From: Chloroflexota bacterium
Lineage (GTDB): Bacteria; Chloroflexota; Dehalococcoidia; Lucifugimonadales; UBA2962
Direction of reading: 5' to 3'
DNA length: 58,803 nt
Assembly (NCBI GenBank): GCA_003228095.2
Contig: QGNM01000007.1
Span: 1 to 58,803, forward strand
The translations under genes were made by a program, and so were the position numbers. Under the pieces are notes generated by a model. It searched no databases. It had not been told where the DNA came from and saw only the letters and a program-made list of their open reading frames with translations. Of this stretch, positions 45,184-54,641 are shown piece by piece. Each line of letters opens with the position of its first letter. Position 1 is the stretch's first letter.

Positions 45184-46331
45184 CGTGGGAAGCTATAGGT
45201 TGGTACGTGATCGGTGCTTTTGGATTATTCATATTCTTATCAATAACTGTTATGTTTTTAACTTGGATAGAACGCAAGTTTCTTGCTCGCATTCAACAAA
45301 GAATGGGACCTATGAGAGTCGGTCCTCACGGCACACTACAACCCATAGCTGATGTAATAAAATTAATCACTAAGGAAGATATTCTCCCTAGCTGGACTGA
45401 CAAGCCAATATATTGGCTTGCTCCACTCGCAATTTTTATTCCTGCGATAGCCATATGGGTCACAATTCCTTTTTCAGAAACACTAGTACTGCAAAATTTG
45501 GACTTGGGCCTGCTTTATATAGCTGCGATATCTGTGCTATCTGTATTAGGTTTAGTAATGGCTGGATGGGGGTCAGCCAATAAATACTCGATGTTAGGGG
45601 GCCTCAGGGCTGTCGGACAACTAATCAGTTATGAAATTCCATTTATTATGGCGATACTTGGCGTTGCTATATTAAGCCAATCATTAAGCTTAATAGATAT
45701 AGTTAATGATCAATCAGCTATAGCAAATATCATTGTGCAACCTCTTGGGTTCCTTATTTTTCTAGCAGCTGGACTTGCTGAATTAGGTAGAACTCCATTT
45801 GATATCCATCATGCAGAATCTGAGGTCGTCGGCGGCCCTTTTGTTGAATATAGTGGAGCACATTGGGCAATCATTCAATTGGCTGAGTACGTAAACACAT
45901 TCGCTATCGCTGCATTAATCGCCATTTTGTTCTTAGGCGGGTGGAGCTGGCCTTCTATGCCATTTACAGGAATCACTAATGATTTCCTGTCTTTAGTATG
46001 GTTCTTAATAAAAATATATGCCGTGATCTTATTAATATTTTGGATCAGAGGCACTTTCCCTCGACTAAGAATAGATCAACTAATGTCTTTTGGCTGGAAA
46101 GTTTTAGTTCCAGTGTCATTTATCAACATAGTATTCACCGCAATTATACGTTTCTATAATCTTCATTGGTCAATATTGACGGTTATTTCTTTAATATCAA
46201 TCGGTATAATCTTTTACCTGATATATAAAACTCCCCAGAAATCCCGCAAAAAAGATTCCATAAGAATTATCTCTGCTAAAGATGCAGTAAATAATCCACC
46301 TAAAAACTACGGAGATATAAATGTTAGGTAG
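45180..46331 (+). CDS. nuoH: NADH-quinone oxidoreductase subunit H
   Basis: Membrane subunit joining the peripheral arm to the proton-pumping arm and lining the quinone channel. It has eight or so hydrophobic helices in 383 residues, with ERKFLARIQQRMGPMRVGPHG (near 31-50), AELGRTPFD and AESEVVGGP (quinone-site acidic loop), and RGTFPRLRIDQLM. It overlaps nuoD by four and nuoI by 11 bases. Confidence 0.97.
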   Translation: MTWEAIGWYVIGAFGLFIFLSITVMFLTWIERKFLARIQQRMGPMRVGPHGTLQPIADVIKLITKEDILPSWTDKPIYWLAPLAIFIPAIAIWVTIPFSETLVLQNLDLGLLYIAAISVLSVLGLVMAGWGSANKYSMLGGLRAVGQLISYEIPFIMAILGVAILSQSLSLIDIVNDQSAIANIIVQPLGFLIFLAAGLAELGRTPFDIHHAESEVVGGPFVEYSGAHWAIIQLAEYVNTFAIAALIAILFLGGWSWPSMPFTGITNDFLSLVWFLIKIYAVILLIFWIRGTFPRLRIDQLMSFGWKVLVPVSFINIVFTAIIRFYNLHWSILTVISLISIGIIFYLIYKTPQKSRKKDSIRIISAKDAVNNPPKNYGDINVR

Positions 46332-46908
46332 TATCAAAGGCCTTAAAGTCACTTTATCAACTATGATGCGCAAGCCAGTAACCGCACAATATCCGATTGC
46401 GAACAAGCGGCTAGATATAAAAAAGCGCTTTATGGGATTCCCGGCCTTGTTATGGGATGACTCTAATAGTGAACCATATTGTACCGGCTGCATGGTATGT
46501 GTAAGAGAGTGCCCTACTCAATGCATGACTGCCACAATGGCAGATAACAAAAAGTTTTCTGAAGGAAAATCAACTAGGAAAAAAATCATAGATTCATTTG
46601 GGATAAACCTTTCCCGATGTATAGTTTGCGGTATATGCGTAGATGTGTGTAATTTTGATGCAATTGAAATGAGTCATGAGCATGAGTTGAGTAAATTTCA
46701 ACGTAATGCCAATCGAGCCAATCTAAAATCTTTGCTAGCTATGGGTAAAACATTCCAGTCAAAAATTAAGTGGGAACCAATTCAAATAAAAAATATAGGT
46801 AATCCAGACCTTAGAGAAAGACTTCAAGCTGCCGCTAAGGCCCAATCAGAAAAAATTAATGCTAATGAAGGTAAGATGGACGGAAAACCGGAAGGTTCGT
46901 CACTATGA
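46321..46908 (+). CDS. nuoI: NADH-quinone oxidoreductase subunit I
   Basis: Subunit with two [4Fe-4S] clusters (N6a and N6b) that feed cluster N2. Ligand sets are Cys54, 57, 60 and 64, and Cys100, 103, 106 and 110. The last is followed by Asn where most family members have Pro. At 195 residues it has a long polar C-terminus. Its end overlaps nuoJ in an ATGA. Confidence 0.96.
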   Translation: MLGSIKGLKVTLSTMMRKPVTAQYPIANKRLDIKKRFMGFPALLWDDSNSEPYCTGCMVCVRECPTQCMTATMADNKKFSEGKSTRKKIIDSFGINLSRCIVCGICVDVCNFDAIEMSHEHELSKFQRNANRANLKSLLAMGKTFQSKIKWEPIQIKNIGNPDLRERLQAAAKAQSEKINANEGKMDGKPEGSSL

Positions 46909-47402
46909 CTTCACTAGTTTTTTTCTATTTGGCCAGTGTAATCATATTAGGTGGAGGATTGACGGTTATATTGTCGAGCAATATTATTTACGCAGCTCTC
47001 GGCCTTATGGCGTCGCTTATTGGAGTTGCAGGGATATTTATCCTTTCATTTGCTCCATTTCTTGCATTGGTACAAATATTAATATATGGCGGAGCAATAG
47101 TTATTGTGATTATATTTGCCTTGATGTTAACTAAGCTTGAGGATTTTAGAACACTTTCCGATCATAAACACTGGCCAATCGCCCTTATTGCTTCATTGGT
47201 TACCTTAGGCACCATAATAGCAGCTGCCTTTTACACACCCACTAATTTAGTATCAAGACGTGGAGTAGATTTTGATAAAATAGCCCACGAGCTTTTTTCA
47301 CAATGGGCCATTCCTTTTGAAGTAGCGTCCCTCGTTTTATTAATTGCCCTAATGGGTGGAGTGATAATGGTTCGTAAAACAAATTCCAGGGATGATAAAT
47401 GA
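46905..47402 (+). CDS. nuoJ: NADH-quinone oxidoreductase subunit J
   Basis: Membrane subunit of 165 residues with five hydrophobic helices. The conserved ALVQILIYGGAIVIVIIFALML (helix 3, with its pi-bulge glycines) is clear near 54-75. Overlaps nuoI and nuoK by four bases on either side. Confidence 0.95.
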   Translation: MTSLVFFYLASVIILGGGLTVILSSNIIYAALGLMASLIGVAGIFILSFAPFLALVQILIYGGAIVIVIIFALMLTKLEDFRTLSDHKHWPIALIASLVTLGTIIAAAFYTPTNLVSRRGVDFDKIAHELFSQWAIPFEVASLVLLIALMGGVIMVRKTNSRDDK

Positions 47403-47716
47403 TCGAGTTAACGCATTTTCAAATTCTTAGTGGGTTTCTTTTTGCTATTGGCCTATACGGAGTTCTTGCACGTAGAAATGCGATCTTAGTATTAATGTCA
47501 ATTGAATTAATGTTAAACGCTGTCAATATTAACTTAATCGGCTATTCTATTTTTATGAATGCTAGTGAGTCCCACAGGGCCTTAGGCCACGTCATAATTA
47601 TATTTGTCATTACAGTTGCAGCTGCCGAACTAGCTTTAGCTATAGCTATAATATTAAGACTTTATCGCAATAAATCTTCTATAAATACGGATGATATAAA
47701 CATTATGAAATGGTAA
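47399..47716 (+). CDS. nuoK: NADH-quinone oxidoreductase subunit K
   Basis: Small three-helix antiporter-like subunit of 105 residues. The two conserved membrane glutamates are in MSIELMLNAVN and AAAELALAIAI. A 74-base gap to nuoL includes a weak AT hairpin (ATTTTAA/TTAAAAT at 47731-47748). Confidence 0.96.
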   Translation: MIELTHFQILSGFLFAIGLYGVLARRNAILVLMSIELMLNAVNINLIGYSIFMNASESHRALGHVIIIFVITVAAAELALAIAIILRLYRNKSSINTDDINIMKW

Positions 47717-47790
47717 TTTGCGGTGAGGAAATTTTAAACAATTAAAATCGACCATGAATTCGGATTTTATTAAAAATTTAAAAGACATTA

Positions 47791-49695
47791 ATGGACTCAA
47801 ATAACACAATTGGATTACATGCTGCTTGGGTAATACCTTTACTCAGTGCGGCTGCATTTTTAATCATAGTCTTCTCTATGCGACTAGTTGGGTTTTTCTT
47901 TTCGGATAGAAACAAACTGGCCATGTTAGCCCCTATAGTGTCTATTACTGCTATATTGGCTGGGTTTATTTTGTTTTGGCTAGTTCTCTTAGATGTCCTT
48001 AATTTCGATGGCGGTTCCATTTCAATGGCTTGGCTAATCGTCGGTCCAGCTGAAATTCGATGGGGAATATTTGTAGATAAGATATCAGTTGCGATGATTG
48101 GACTGGTTACATTCATTTCTTTGTTAGTCCAGGTGTATTCAATTGGATACATGAAAGGTGACCGACATTTTGAATGGTATTTTGCAATCCACGCCCTTTT
48201 TGCAACGGCCATGCTAACGCTGGTATTGGCTGATAATTTATTATTCCTGTACTTTGCTTGGGAATTGGTTGGGCTTGGGTCTTATCTGTTGATAGGATTT
48301 TGGTGGGAAAAGCGTTCAGCAGCTGAAGCCGCTAAAAAAGCTTTTATAACTACTCGAATCGGTGATGTTTGCTTGCTTATTGGCATCATACTTTTATTTA
48401 GAGAAACAGGCACTTTTAATATATCAGAGATTTTTCATATAGCTGAGTCAGGTGAAATTAATAATGCCATATTAAACAGCTCAGTCTTATTGATTTTTAT
48501 AGGAGCAATGGGTAAATCAGCACAATTTCCTTTTCATGTTTGGCTACCAGACGCCATGGAAGGACCTACTCCAGTATCTGCACTGATACATGCAGCCACA
48601 ATGGTAGCAGCAGGTGTATATTTGGTAGCTAGAATGATGCCCATTTTTGAGCTGGCCCCAGAAATAATGCTCATAGTTATGATAATAGGATTGATAACAT
48701 TTATCTTTGCAGGGTCTATGGCTTTGGTGATGAATGATATTAAAAAAATTCTCGCCTACTCGACTATAAGTCATTTAGGATTAATGATGTTATGTTTAGG
48801 TACTGGCGGAGTAGCGGCAGCAATATTTCACCTTATTGTGCATGGAATTGCTAAGGCGTTATTGTTCCTTGGTGCGGGCTCATTAATGCACTCTATCTCT
48901 AATGAAACAAATATTTGGAAAATGGGCGGTCTAAGGCATCGTATGCCAATTACTGCCGTAACATTCTTTATCGGTGCAGCGTCTCTAGCTGGATTGCCTC
49001 CGCTAGCCGGATTTTTTTCCAAAGATGAACTACTATTATCTGTTCTTCATGACGGGCAATATGTAGTCTTTGCAATCACGCTTTTAGGTGTATTTTTGAG
49101 CGCATTATATATGGCAAGAGTTGCTATAGTCCCATTCTTCGGCTCTGTGCCAAAGAATTTAGCACAGAGCCATGAAAGTGGTTCAATAATTTGGGTACCT
49201 TTAGTTATATTAGCGACTCTTTCTGCTGGAGTAGGGTTTTTAATCTTACCGCTAGGTTCAACTTATCCAGGATGGGCTGAATTCATAAACCCAAAACATC
49301 ATTTTGAAATTAAACCATGGCTCATGATTTTATCAATAATTTTAACTTTAATAGCTTTAATTTTAGGGTGGTCTATTTATGTAAAAAAATTAGTTTCAGC
49401 AAAACAAATTAGTCAATTTATCCCTTACTTGCATAAAACGATCCTAAACAAATATTATATTGATGATTTTTACCAATGGGTTATTGATAAATGTATATTA
49501 ACATTCGGACGCTTAGTAGCATTATTTGACCGTGTTGTAATTAACGATACAGTTGTGGATGGTTCAGCAATATCAATATATTTATCAGCCCTCAAAACTC
49601 GCGTTTTTCAGACTGGCTATCTTTTTACATATGGTGCAGCTATGGCAATAGGAGCAAGCGGACTGACTATATTATGGTGGGTGCTACTTGATTAA
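47791..49695 (+). CDS. nuoL: NADH-quinone oxidoreductase subunit L
   Basis: Largest proton-pumping subunit, 634 residues and about 15-16 helices. Seen are FFAWELVGLGSYLLIGFW (as YFAWELVGLGSYLL near 152), KSAQFPFHVWLPDAMEGPTPVSALIHAATMV (near 233-262) with its essential Lys and His, KKILAYSTISHLG and LAGLPPLAGFFSKDE. The long lateral helix and final helix follow near 540-634. All key ionisable residues are present. Confidence 0.97.
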   Translation: MDSNNTIGLHAAWVIPLLSAAAFLIIVFSMRLVGFFFSDRNKLAMLAPIVSITAILAGFILFWLVLLDVLNFDGGSISMAWLIVGPAEIRWGIFVDKISVAMIGLVTFISLLVQVYSIGYMKGDRHFEWYFAIHALFATAMLTLVLADNLLFLYFAWELVGLGSYLLIGFWWEKRSAAEAAKKAFITTRIGDVCLLIGIILLFRETGTFNISEIFHIAESGEINNAILNSSVLLIFIGAMGKSAQFPFHVWLPDAMEGPTPVSALIHAATMVAAGVYLVARMMPIFELAPEIMLIVMIIGLITFIFAGSMALVMNDIKKILAYSTISHLGLMMLCLGTGGVAAAIFHLIVHGIAKALLFLGAGSLMHSISNETNIWKMGGLRHRMPITAVTFFIGAASLAGLPPLAGFFSKDELLLSVLHDGQYVVFAITLLGVFLSALYMARVAIVPFFGSVPKNLAQSHESGSIIWVPLVILATLSAGVGFLILPLGSTYPGWAEFINPKHHFEIKPWLMILSIILTLIALILGWSIYVKKLVSAKQISQFIPYLHKTILNKYYIDDFYQWVIDKCILTFGRLVALFDRVVINDTVVDGSAISIYLSALKTRVFQTGYLFTYGAAMAIGASGLTILWWVLLD

Positions 49696-49719
49696 CATAT
49701 TTCTAATAGCAAATAACTT

Positions 49720-51273
49720 ATGAATACATTTAATTCTTGGCTCTTATTCATAATAATTCTGATTCCTCTAATTGGCGCCGCGTCCCTAATTTTTATACCA
49801 AAGGAACAAAAGAACTGGATTCAATGGATAGCTACTACTCTTGGCTTTATAACAATGGTTTTGTCCATATACGCTTTTGCAGCTTACAGCCATGATGCCG
49901 GAGGGTTTCAGTTTGCGAATAGTTGGGTCTGGCTAGAACTTCCAAGTAATCCATTATTTGGTCAGCAAGCAATCGAATTAAATTTGGGAATAGACGGGAT
50001 TTCTGCACCGATGATTATGCTGACCGGCATTGTAATGTTCACTGGCATTCTCGCTTCTAGATCTATACAAGAGAGCCACAAGGAGTTTTTTGTACTTTAC
50101 TTTTTGTTAATTTCTGGAGTATTTGGCGTGTTTGCTTCATTAGATTTATTCTTCTTATTTTTTTTCTATGAACTTAGTGTTTTACCAATGTATCTCCTAA
50201 TCGGAATATGGGGTAGTAGTACTGACTTTAAAACATTCATACGCACTAAAGAGTACGGAGCAATGAAATTAATGCTTTACCTTGTGGCAGGTAGCGTTCT
50301 AATATGGATATCCATATTAGCTATATTTACTGAATCTGGATTGGGAACATTCTCAATTCCCGCTTTAGCCAAAGTAGGATTTGACACTACTTTCCAATTG
50401 ATAGTTTTTCCTCTAGTTACTTTGGGGTTTGGTATTTTGGCTGGATTGTGGCCATTTCACACTTGGTCTCCTGATGGACACGTAGCTGCGCCAACTGCTG
50501 TAAGTATGGTGCATGCCGGTGTATTAATGAAATTAGGCGCATACGGAATTATTCGGGTTGGACTGTTTCTTTTGCCTGAAGGCGCTGAACAGTGGGCCCC
50601 CGTTTTATTAGGCCTAGGCACAGTGAACGTTATATATGGCGCTTTATCTGCCCTTGGGCAACGAGACTTAAAATATGTAATAGGGTATTCATCTGTCAGC
50701 CATATGGGGTACGTATTAATGGGGATAGCAACTTTAAATGTAATTGGACTCTCTGGCGCAGTTTTACAGATGTTTTCACATGGTATTATGACCGCCCTAT
50801 TTTTTGTTGTTGTTGGTGTAATTTATGAAAGAACTCACACCCGTGATATCGAGGTTTTGGAAGGGATCGCAAAACATATGGGATGGGTCGCTGTATTGTT
50901 TTTAATTGCAGGTTTAACCTCTTTAGGATTACCAGGATTATCAGGTTTTGTGGCAGAGTTACTAGTTTTCATTGGATTATTTCAAACGTATCCAATTGCT
51001 GGTATTTTAGGAATAATAGGTGCAGGGATTACAGCAATATATATTTTACGCCTAGTCGCTAAAGTATTTTTTGGCAAACTAAATGAGAAAGTTTGGAACA
51101 GTTTATTAGATAACAAATTCTCTAAACAGCCTGATTCTAATTACTGGGAACGAGCCTCTTCAGTAGTTTTAGCAATAACAATATTGATAGTTGGTTTATT
51201 CCCTTTCCCATTCATGGAGGTAATTAATACCGGGGTGAATGAAATTTTGGCGTCTATGGCTGGATCTTTATGA
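49720..51273 (+). CDS. nuoM: NADH-quinone oxidoreductase subunit M
   Basis: Antiporter-like proton-pumping subunit, 517 residues and about 14 helices. YELSVLPMYLLIGIWG contains the key Glu, WPFHTWSPDGHVAAPTAVSMVHAGVLMKLGAYG the key Lys and His, and DLKYVIGYSSVSHMGYV and GFVAELLVF complete the pattern. It overlaps nuoN by four bases (ATGA). Confidence 0.97.
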   Translation: MNTFNSWLLFIIILIPLIGAASLIFIPKEQKNWIQWIATTLGFITMVLSIYAFAAYSHDAGGFQFANSWVWLELPSNPLFGQQAIELNLGIDGISAPMIMLTGIVMFTGILASRSIQESHKEFFVLYFLLISGVFGVFASLDLFFLFFFYELSVLPMYLLIGIWGSSTDFKTFIRTKEYGAMKLMLYLVAGSVLIWISILAIFTESGLGTFSIPALAKVGFDTTFQLIVFPLVTLGFGILAGLWPFHTWSPDGHVAAPTAVSMVHAGVLMKLGAYGIIRVGLFLLPEGAEQWAPVLLGLGTVNVIYGALSALGQRDLKYVIGYSSVSHMGYVLMGIATLNVIGLSGAVLQMFSHGIMTALFFVVVGVIYERTHTRDIEVLEGIAKHMGWVAVLFLIAGLTSLGLPGLSGFVAELLVFIGLFQTYPIAGILGIIGAGITAIYILRLVAKVFFGKLNEKVWNSLLDNKFSKQPDSNYWERASSVVLAITILIVGLFPFPFMEVINTGVNEILASMAGSL

Positions 51274-52757
51274 ACAATTTAACCTTATTACTACCAGAAA
51301 TTTTTGTGGTAATACTGGGCTTTAGCATCCTAACTATCGATTTCTTTATTCCTAAAAATAAAAAGTGGATACTGCCATGCTTTGCAATTTTATCCTTAAC
51401 CGGAATATTGATCTTCACTTTGGTGTTTTTGTCGGGGAAAACTGATGAGCTATATGGCGGAATACTTAGAATTGATGGGTATTCTTTATTCTTTAAGTCA
51501 GCATTCTTAATCTTAGGTGGAATTCTTATTGTTTCTTCTGTCGAATATGTGAATAAAAACCTGTCTAATCAAGGTGAGTATTATTCAATATTAATTTTCA
51601 CTGTTTTGGCAATGATGTTGATGTCATCATCCGGGGAGTTGTTGATGGCATATATCTCTCTTGAAGCCCTTAGTTTTGGCTTGTACGTTTTAGTTGCATT
51701 TGACCGCTATAACATTAAATCTAACGAGGCTGGGACTAAATATATAATTCTTGGCGCTTTATCATCTGCCATATTACTCTTTGGCATTAGTCAAATCTAC
51801 GGGTTATTAGGAACCACTCAGTTTAATGAGATGGCAGATATTTTAGGCAATACAAGTTCAATTAACCCAGGATTGTTAATCGGCTTTTTATTTTTAATCG
51901 CAGGCCTTGGCTTTAAGGTAGCCGCAGTTCCATTTCATATGTGGGCCCCAGATGTATACGAAGGTGCGCCAACGCCCATAACGGCCCATCTGGCTGTAGG
52001 ATCTAAAGCTGCTACATTTGCTTTAATATTAAGATTTTTTATAAGCGGCCTAATGCCATTAATGATAGACCTCCAAATAATACTTATTATCATGGCTGCG
52101 CTTACTATGACTTTAGGAAACCTTATGGCCCTAGTGCAGTCGAATATTAAACGGCTTCTGGCCTATTCATCTATAGGTCATGCAGGGTATTTACTTCTAG
52201 GGTTATCGGCGTTAGTCAGTATAAATCAAAGTGGCAACTTTAATTTGGCCTTTATTTCAAACACCAATTTTGTGGTGAGTGGAATTATTCTACATACGAT
52301 AGCTTACGGCATATCAAATTTAGCAGCATTTTTATGCATTTCAATAATTTATAAAAAAACAGGACACGAAAATATTGAGGATTTAGCCGGTATCGGGAAG
52401 AAGTCTCCATTTCTGTCTATGGTTTTTGCAGCTTCAGTTTTTTCATTAGCTGGGTTACCTATATTTGCAGGGTTTATAAGTAAATTCTATTTATTTACGG
52501 GCGCCTCCATGCAAGGTCTTATTTGGCTTGTCGCAATTGCTATTTTCACAAGCCTAATTTCCCTGTATTACTATCTAAGAATATTAAAATATATATATAT
52601 CGAAAAATCTAAAGACAGCCAACAGATCAACCTGTCTGTCATATCATTTGGCCTACTTTCAGTTTTATTTATTGCGATGATATTTATCGGCATATACCCT
52701 GCACCTTTGATGGATGCAATCCATCACGCGACAGACGCACTCAGTATGTTAAATTAA
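51270..52757 (+). CDS. nuoN: NADH-quinone oxidoreductase subunit N
   Basis: Third antiporter-like subunit, 495 residues and about 14 helices. AYISLEALSFGLYVLVAF, FKVAAVPFHMWAPDVYEGAPTPITAHLAVGSKAA and IKRLLAYSSIGHAGYLL are the family blocks. The last gene of the operon; a PIG-L gene follows 58 bases later with no visible terminator between. Confidence 0.97.
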   Translation: MNNLTLLLPEIFVVILGFSILTIDFFIPKNKKWILPCFAILSLTGILIFTLVFLSGKTDELYGGILRIDGYSLFFKSAFLILGGILIVSSVEYVNKNLSNQGEYYSILIFTVLAMMLMSSSGELLMAYISLEALSFGLYVLVAFDRYNIKSNEAGTKYIILGALSSAILLFGISQIYGLLGTTQFNEMADILGNTSSINPGLLIGFLFLIAGLGFKVAAVPFHMWAPDVYEGAPTPITAHLAVGSKAATFALILRFFISGLMPLMIDLQIILIIMAALTMTLGNLMALVQSNIKRLLAYSSIGHAGYLLLGLSALVSINQSGNFNLAFISNTNFVVSGIILHTIAYGISNLAAFLCISIIYKKTGHENIEDLAGIGKKSPFLSMVFAASVFSLAGLPIFAGFISKFYLFTGASMQGLIWLVAIAIFTSLISLYYYLRILKYIYIEKSKDSQQINLSVISFGLLSVLFIAMIFIGIYPAPLMDAIHHATDALSMLN

Positions 52758-52815
52758 TGAACCTTAAATCTATAGGGTTTGCTTTCTAAAAAATATAAAA
52801 AGAAAAGAGGATCCG

Positions 52816-53580
52816 ATGACGTTATATATTGAACCAAATGAGGATGGGTACGGTAGGGCTATGGTGGTTTTTGCACACCCAGATGATGCTGAGTGGGGAA
52901 GCTCTGGTACCGCATCAAAGTTAGTTGCTGACAAATGGGATGTTACCTATGTGGTTTGCACAGACGGCTCAAAAGGAACTGCAAACCGTGACATTACTTC
53001 AGAACAATTATCTAAAATTAGGCACAAAGAACAAATTAATGCCGGAAAGATTATTGGCCTAAAAGATGTAGTGTTTTTGGACTATCCAGACGGGTACTTA
53101 GAACCGTCTCTTAATTTAAGGAAGGATATTGCCAGAGAAATTCGCAAACACAAACCGGGAATATTAATATGTCCATATCCAATGAGATCTTTAGATGGTC
53201 CCTATCAGGGAAGTGGACACCCTGATCACATCGCTGCTGGTGAAGCTACTCTATCAGCTGTATTTCCATCGGCAAGAGATTATTTAACTTTTCCAGATCT
53301 TTTACAGGAAGGATTAGAGCCATGGGCAGTAAAAGAAGTATGGATAGTAGGCCACCCTTCACCTGATTTATTTATCGATATATCATCAGAATTTGAAAAG
53401 TCAGTATCAGCTCTGCTTGCACATAAATCACAGATGTCCATGACTAATGATGAAGTTAGACAGCACCTTATTAAGTGGAAAGGCGCTACACAGCAAAATG
53501 ACTCTGATTTTAGATTTAAAGGACGTGCACACGGACAAGGCATGAAATTCGCAGAGTCATTTAAGCGTCTACGGTATTAA
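52816..53580 (+). CDS. PIG-L family (LmbE-like) zinc deacetylase
   Basis: 254-residue N-deacetylase of the PIG-L family. Zinc ligands are seen in AHPDDAEWG (His21, Asp24) and SGHPDHIAAG. It starts with GAGG before the ATG. Family members deacetylate GlcNAc-type sugars, such as in mycothiol or bacillithiol synthesis, but no partner genes for those pathways are here, so the substrate is open. Confidence 0.93.
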   Translation: MTLYIEPNEDGYGRAMVVFAHPDDAEWGSSGTASKLVADKWDVTYVVCTDGSKGTANRDITSEQLSKIRHKEQINAGKIIGLKDVVFLDYPDGYLEPSLNLRKDIAREIRKHKPGILICPYPMRSLDGPYQGSGHPDHIAAGEATLSAVFPSARDYLTFPDLLQEGLEPWAVKEVWIVGHPSPDLFIDISSEFEKSVSALLAHKSQMSMTNDEVRQHLIKWKGATQQNDSDFRFKGRAHGQGMKFAESFKRLRY

Positions 53581-53596
53581 ATTAAACTCTTTGGGA

Positions 53597-54490
53597 TCAT
53601 GAGATAGTCTCGTCGTTAATTTTCTCGGCAAAATTTGATATTGCTGAATGATCTAACTCACCTTTTCCTTCATTAACCAATGAAACTATTATCTGCTGTA
53701 CCAATGATGTAATAGGTAGGGAAACGCCAAGATCAGATCCGGTTAACATAGAATTTCGAATATCTTTATGATGTAACTTAATTCTAAATCCTGGGTTAAA
53801 ATTTCCAGATATCATCATAGGACCTTTTGCGTTTAACACATTGCTCCCTGCTAACCCACCTTTTATAGCGTTAAAGACTTTTTCAGGATTAAGTCCAGCT
53901 TTTTTCACCAAAACAAGAGCTTCTGCAACTGCAGCTATATTCGTTGCAACAATGATTTGATTAGCTAGTTTGGTCGTATTCCCAGCACCATAATCGCCAC
54001 ATAAAACATAACTTGAGCCAATGACTTCGAATATAGATTGACTATCATCAAAAACTTTCTGTTTGCCACCAACCATAATTGCTAGAATCCCTTCGATGGC
54101 TCCTGGCTCGCCTCCACTAACAGGGGCATCCAAAAACTCTATTCCGCTTGCTTCACAAGATTGAGCGATTTTCTGAGATATTCCGGGTGCTATCGAACTC
54201 ATATCAATAATAATCGCACCTTTTTTAGCTCCCACTAAAACCCCCTTGTCTCCCAATATTACAGTTTCTGAATCTGGGCCATCCGGAAGCATGGTAATCA
54301 CGGCGTCCATGTTTTTAGCGCATTCTGCAGGAGTGCTTGTCTCTTTTGCGCCTAAGGCAACTAATTCCTTAACAGGTCCATTAGAGCGACTATGCACTTG
54401 CAATCCAAATCCTGCTTTAATTAAGTTCTTGGCCATGGGGTTACCCATAATCCCCAAGCCGATAAATCCAATTTGTTTTAAATCTGACAA
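53597..54490 (-). CDS. NAD(P)-dependent 3-hydroxyisobutyrate dehydrogenase family enzyme
   Basis: Beta-hydroxyacid dehydrogenase of 297 residues. The cofactor motif is IGFIGLGIMGNPMAKNL (7-23), the substrate loop DAPVSGGEPGA (121-131), and the catalytic Lys174 is in GAGNTTKLANQI. Such enzymes act on 3-hydroxyisobutyrate, tartronate semialdehyde (GlxR) or 4-hydroxybutyrate-type substrates; the sequence alone does not decide which. It is transcribed leftward, convergent with the PIG-L gene. Confidence 0.93.
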   Translation of the reverse strand: MSDLKQIGFIGLGIMGNPMAKNLIKAGFGLQVHSRSNGPVKELVALGAKETSTPAECAKNMDAVITMLPDGPDSETVILGDKGVLVGAKKGAIIIDMSSIAPGISQKIAQSCEASGIEFLDAPVSGGEPGAIEGILAIMVGGKQKVFDDSQSIFEVIGSSYVLCGDYGAGNTTKLANQIIVATNIAAVAEALVLVKKAGLNPEKVFNAIKGGLAGSNVLNAKGPMMISGNFNPGFRIKLHHKDIRNSMLTGSDLGVSLPITSLVQQIIVSLVNEGKGELDHSAISNFAEKINDETIS

Positions 54491-54602
54491 AGGTTTCTCC
54501 TTGTTTAGATAAAAGTTTTATTAATTCATATAAAAACAGTTAAATAATTGTAACAATCTGCGTTCCAAAATACTTAAATCTTTATTACTTGGATTATAAC
54601 GG

Positions 54603-54631
54603 TTGACGTATCTGGTGTCTCAACCTACGAT
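54603..54631 (+). promoter_or_regulatory. Candidate promoter with very short leader
   Basis: TTGACG (54603-54608) and TACGAT (54626-54631) are 17 bases apart. Transcription would begin near 54638, only about four bases before the ATG at 54642, giving an almost leaderless mRNA. Confidence 0.4.
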
Positions 54632-54641
54632 GTAAATTAAC

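Noticed and set aside
47778-48212. 144-codon open frame on the minus strand
   Set aside because: Antisense to the start of nuoL; its basic, low-complexity peptide reflects the reverse of hydrophobic codons.
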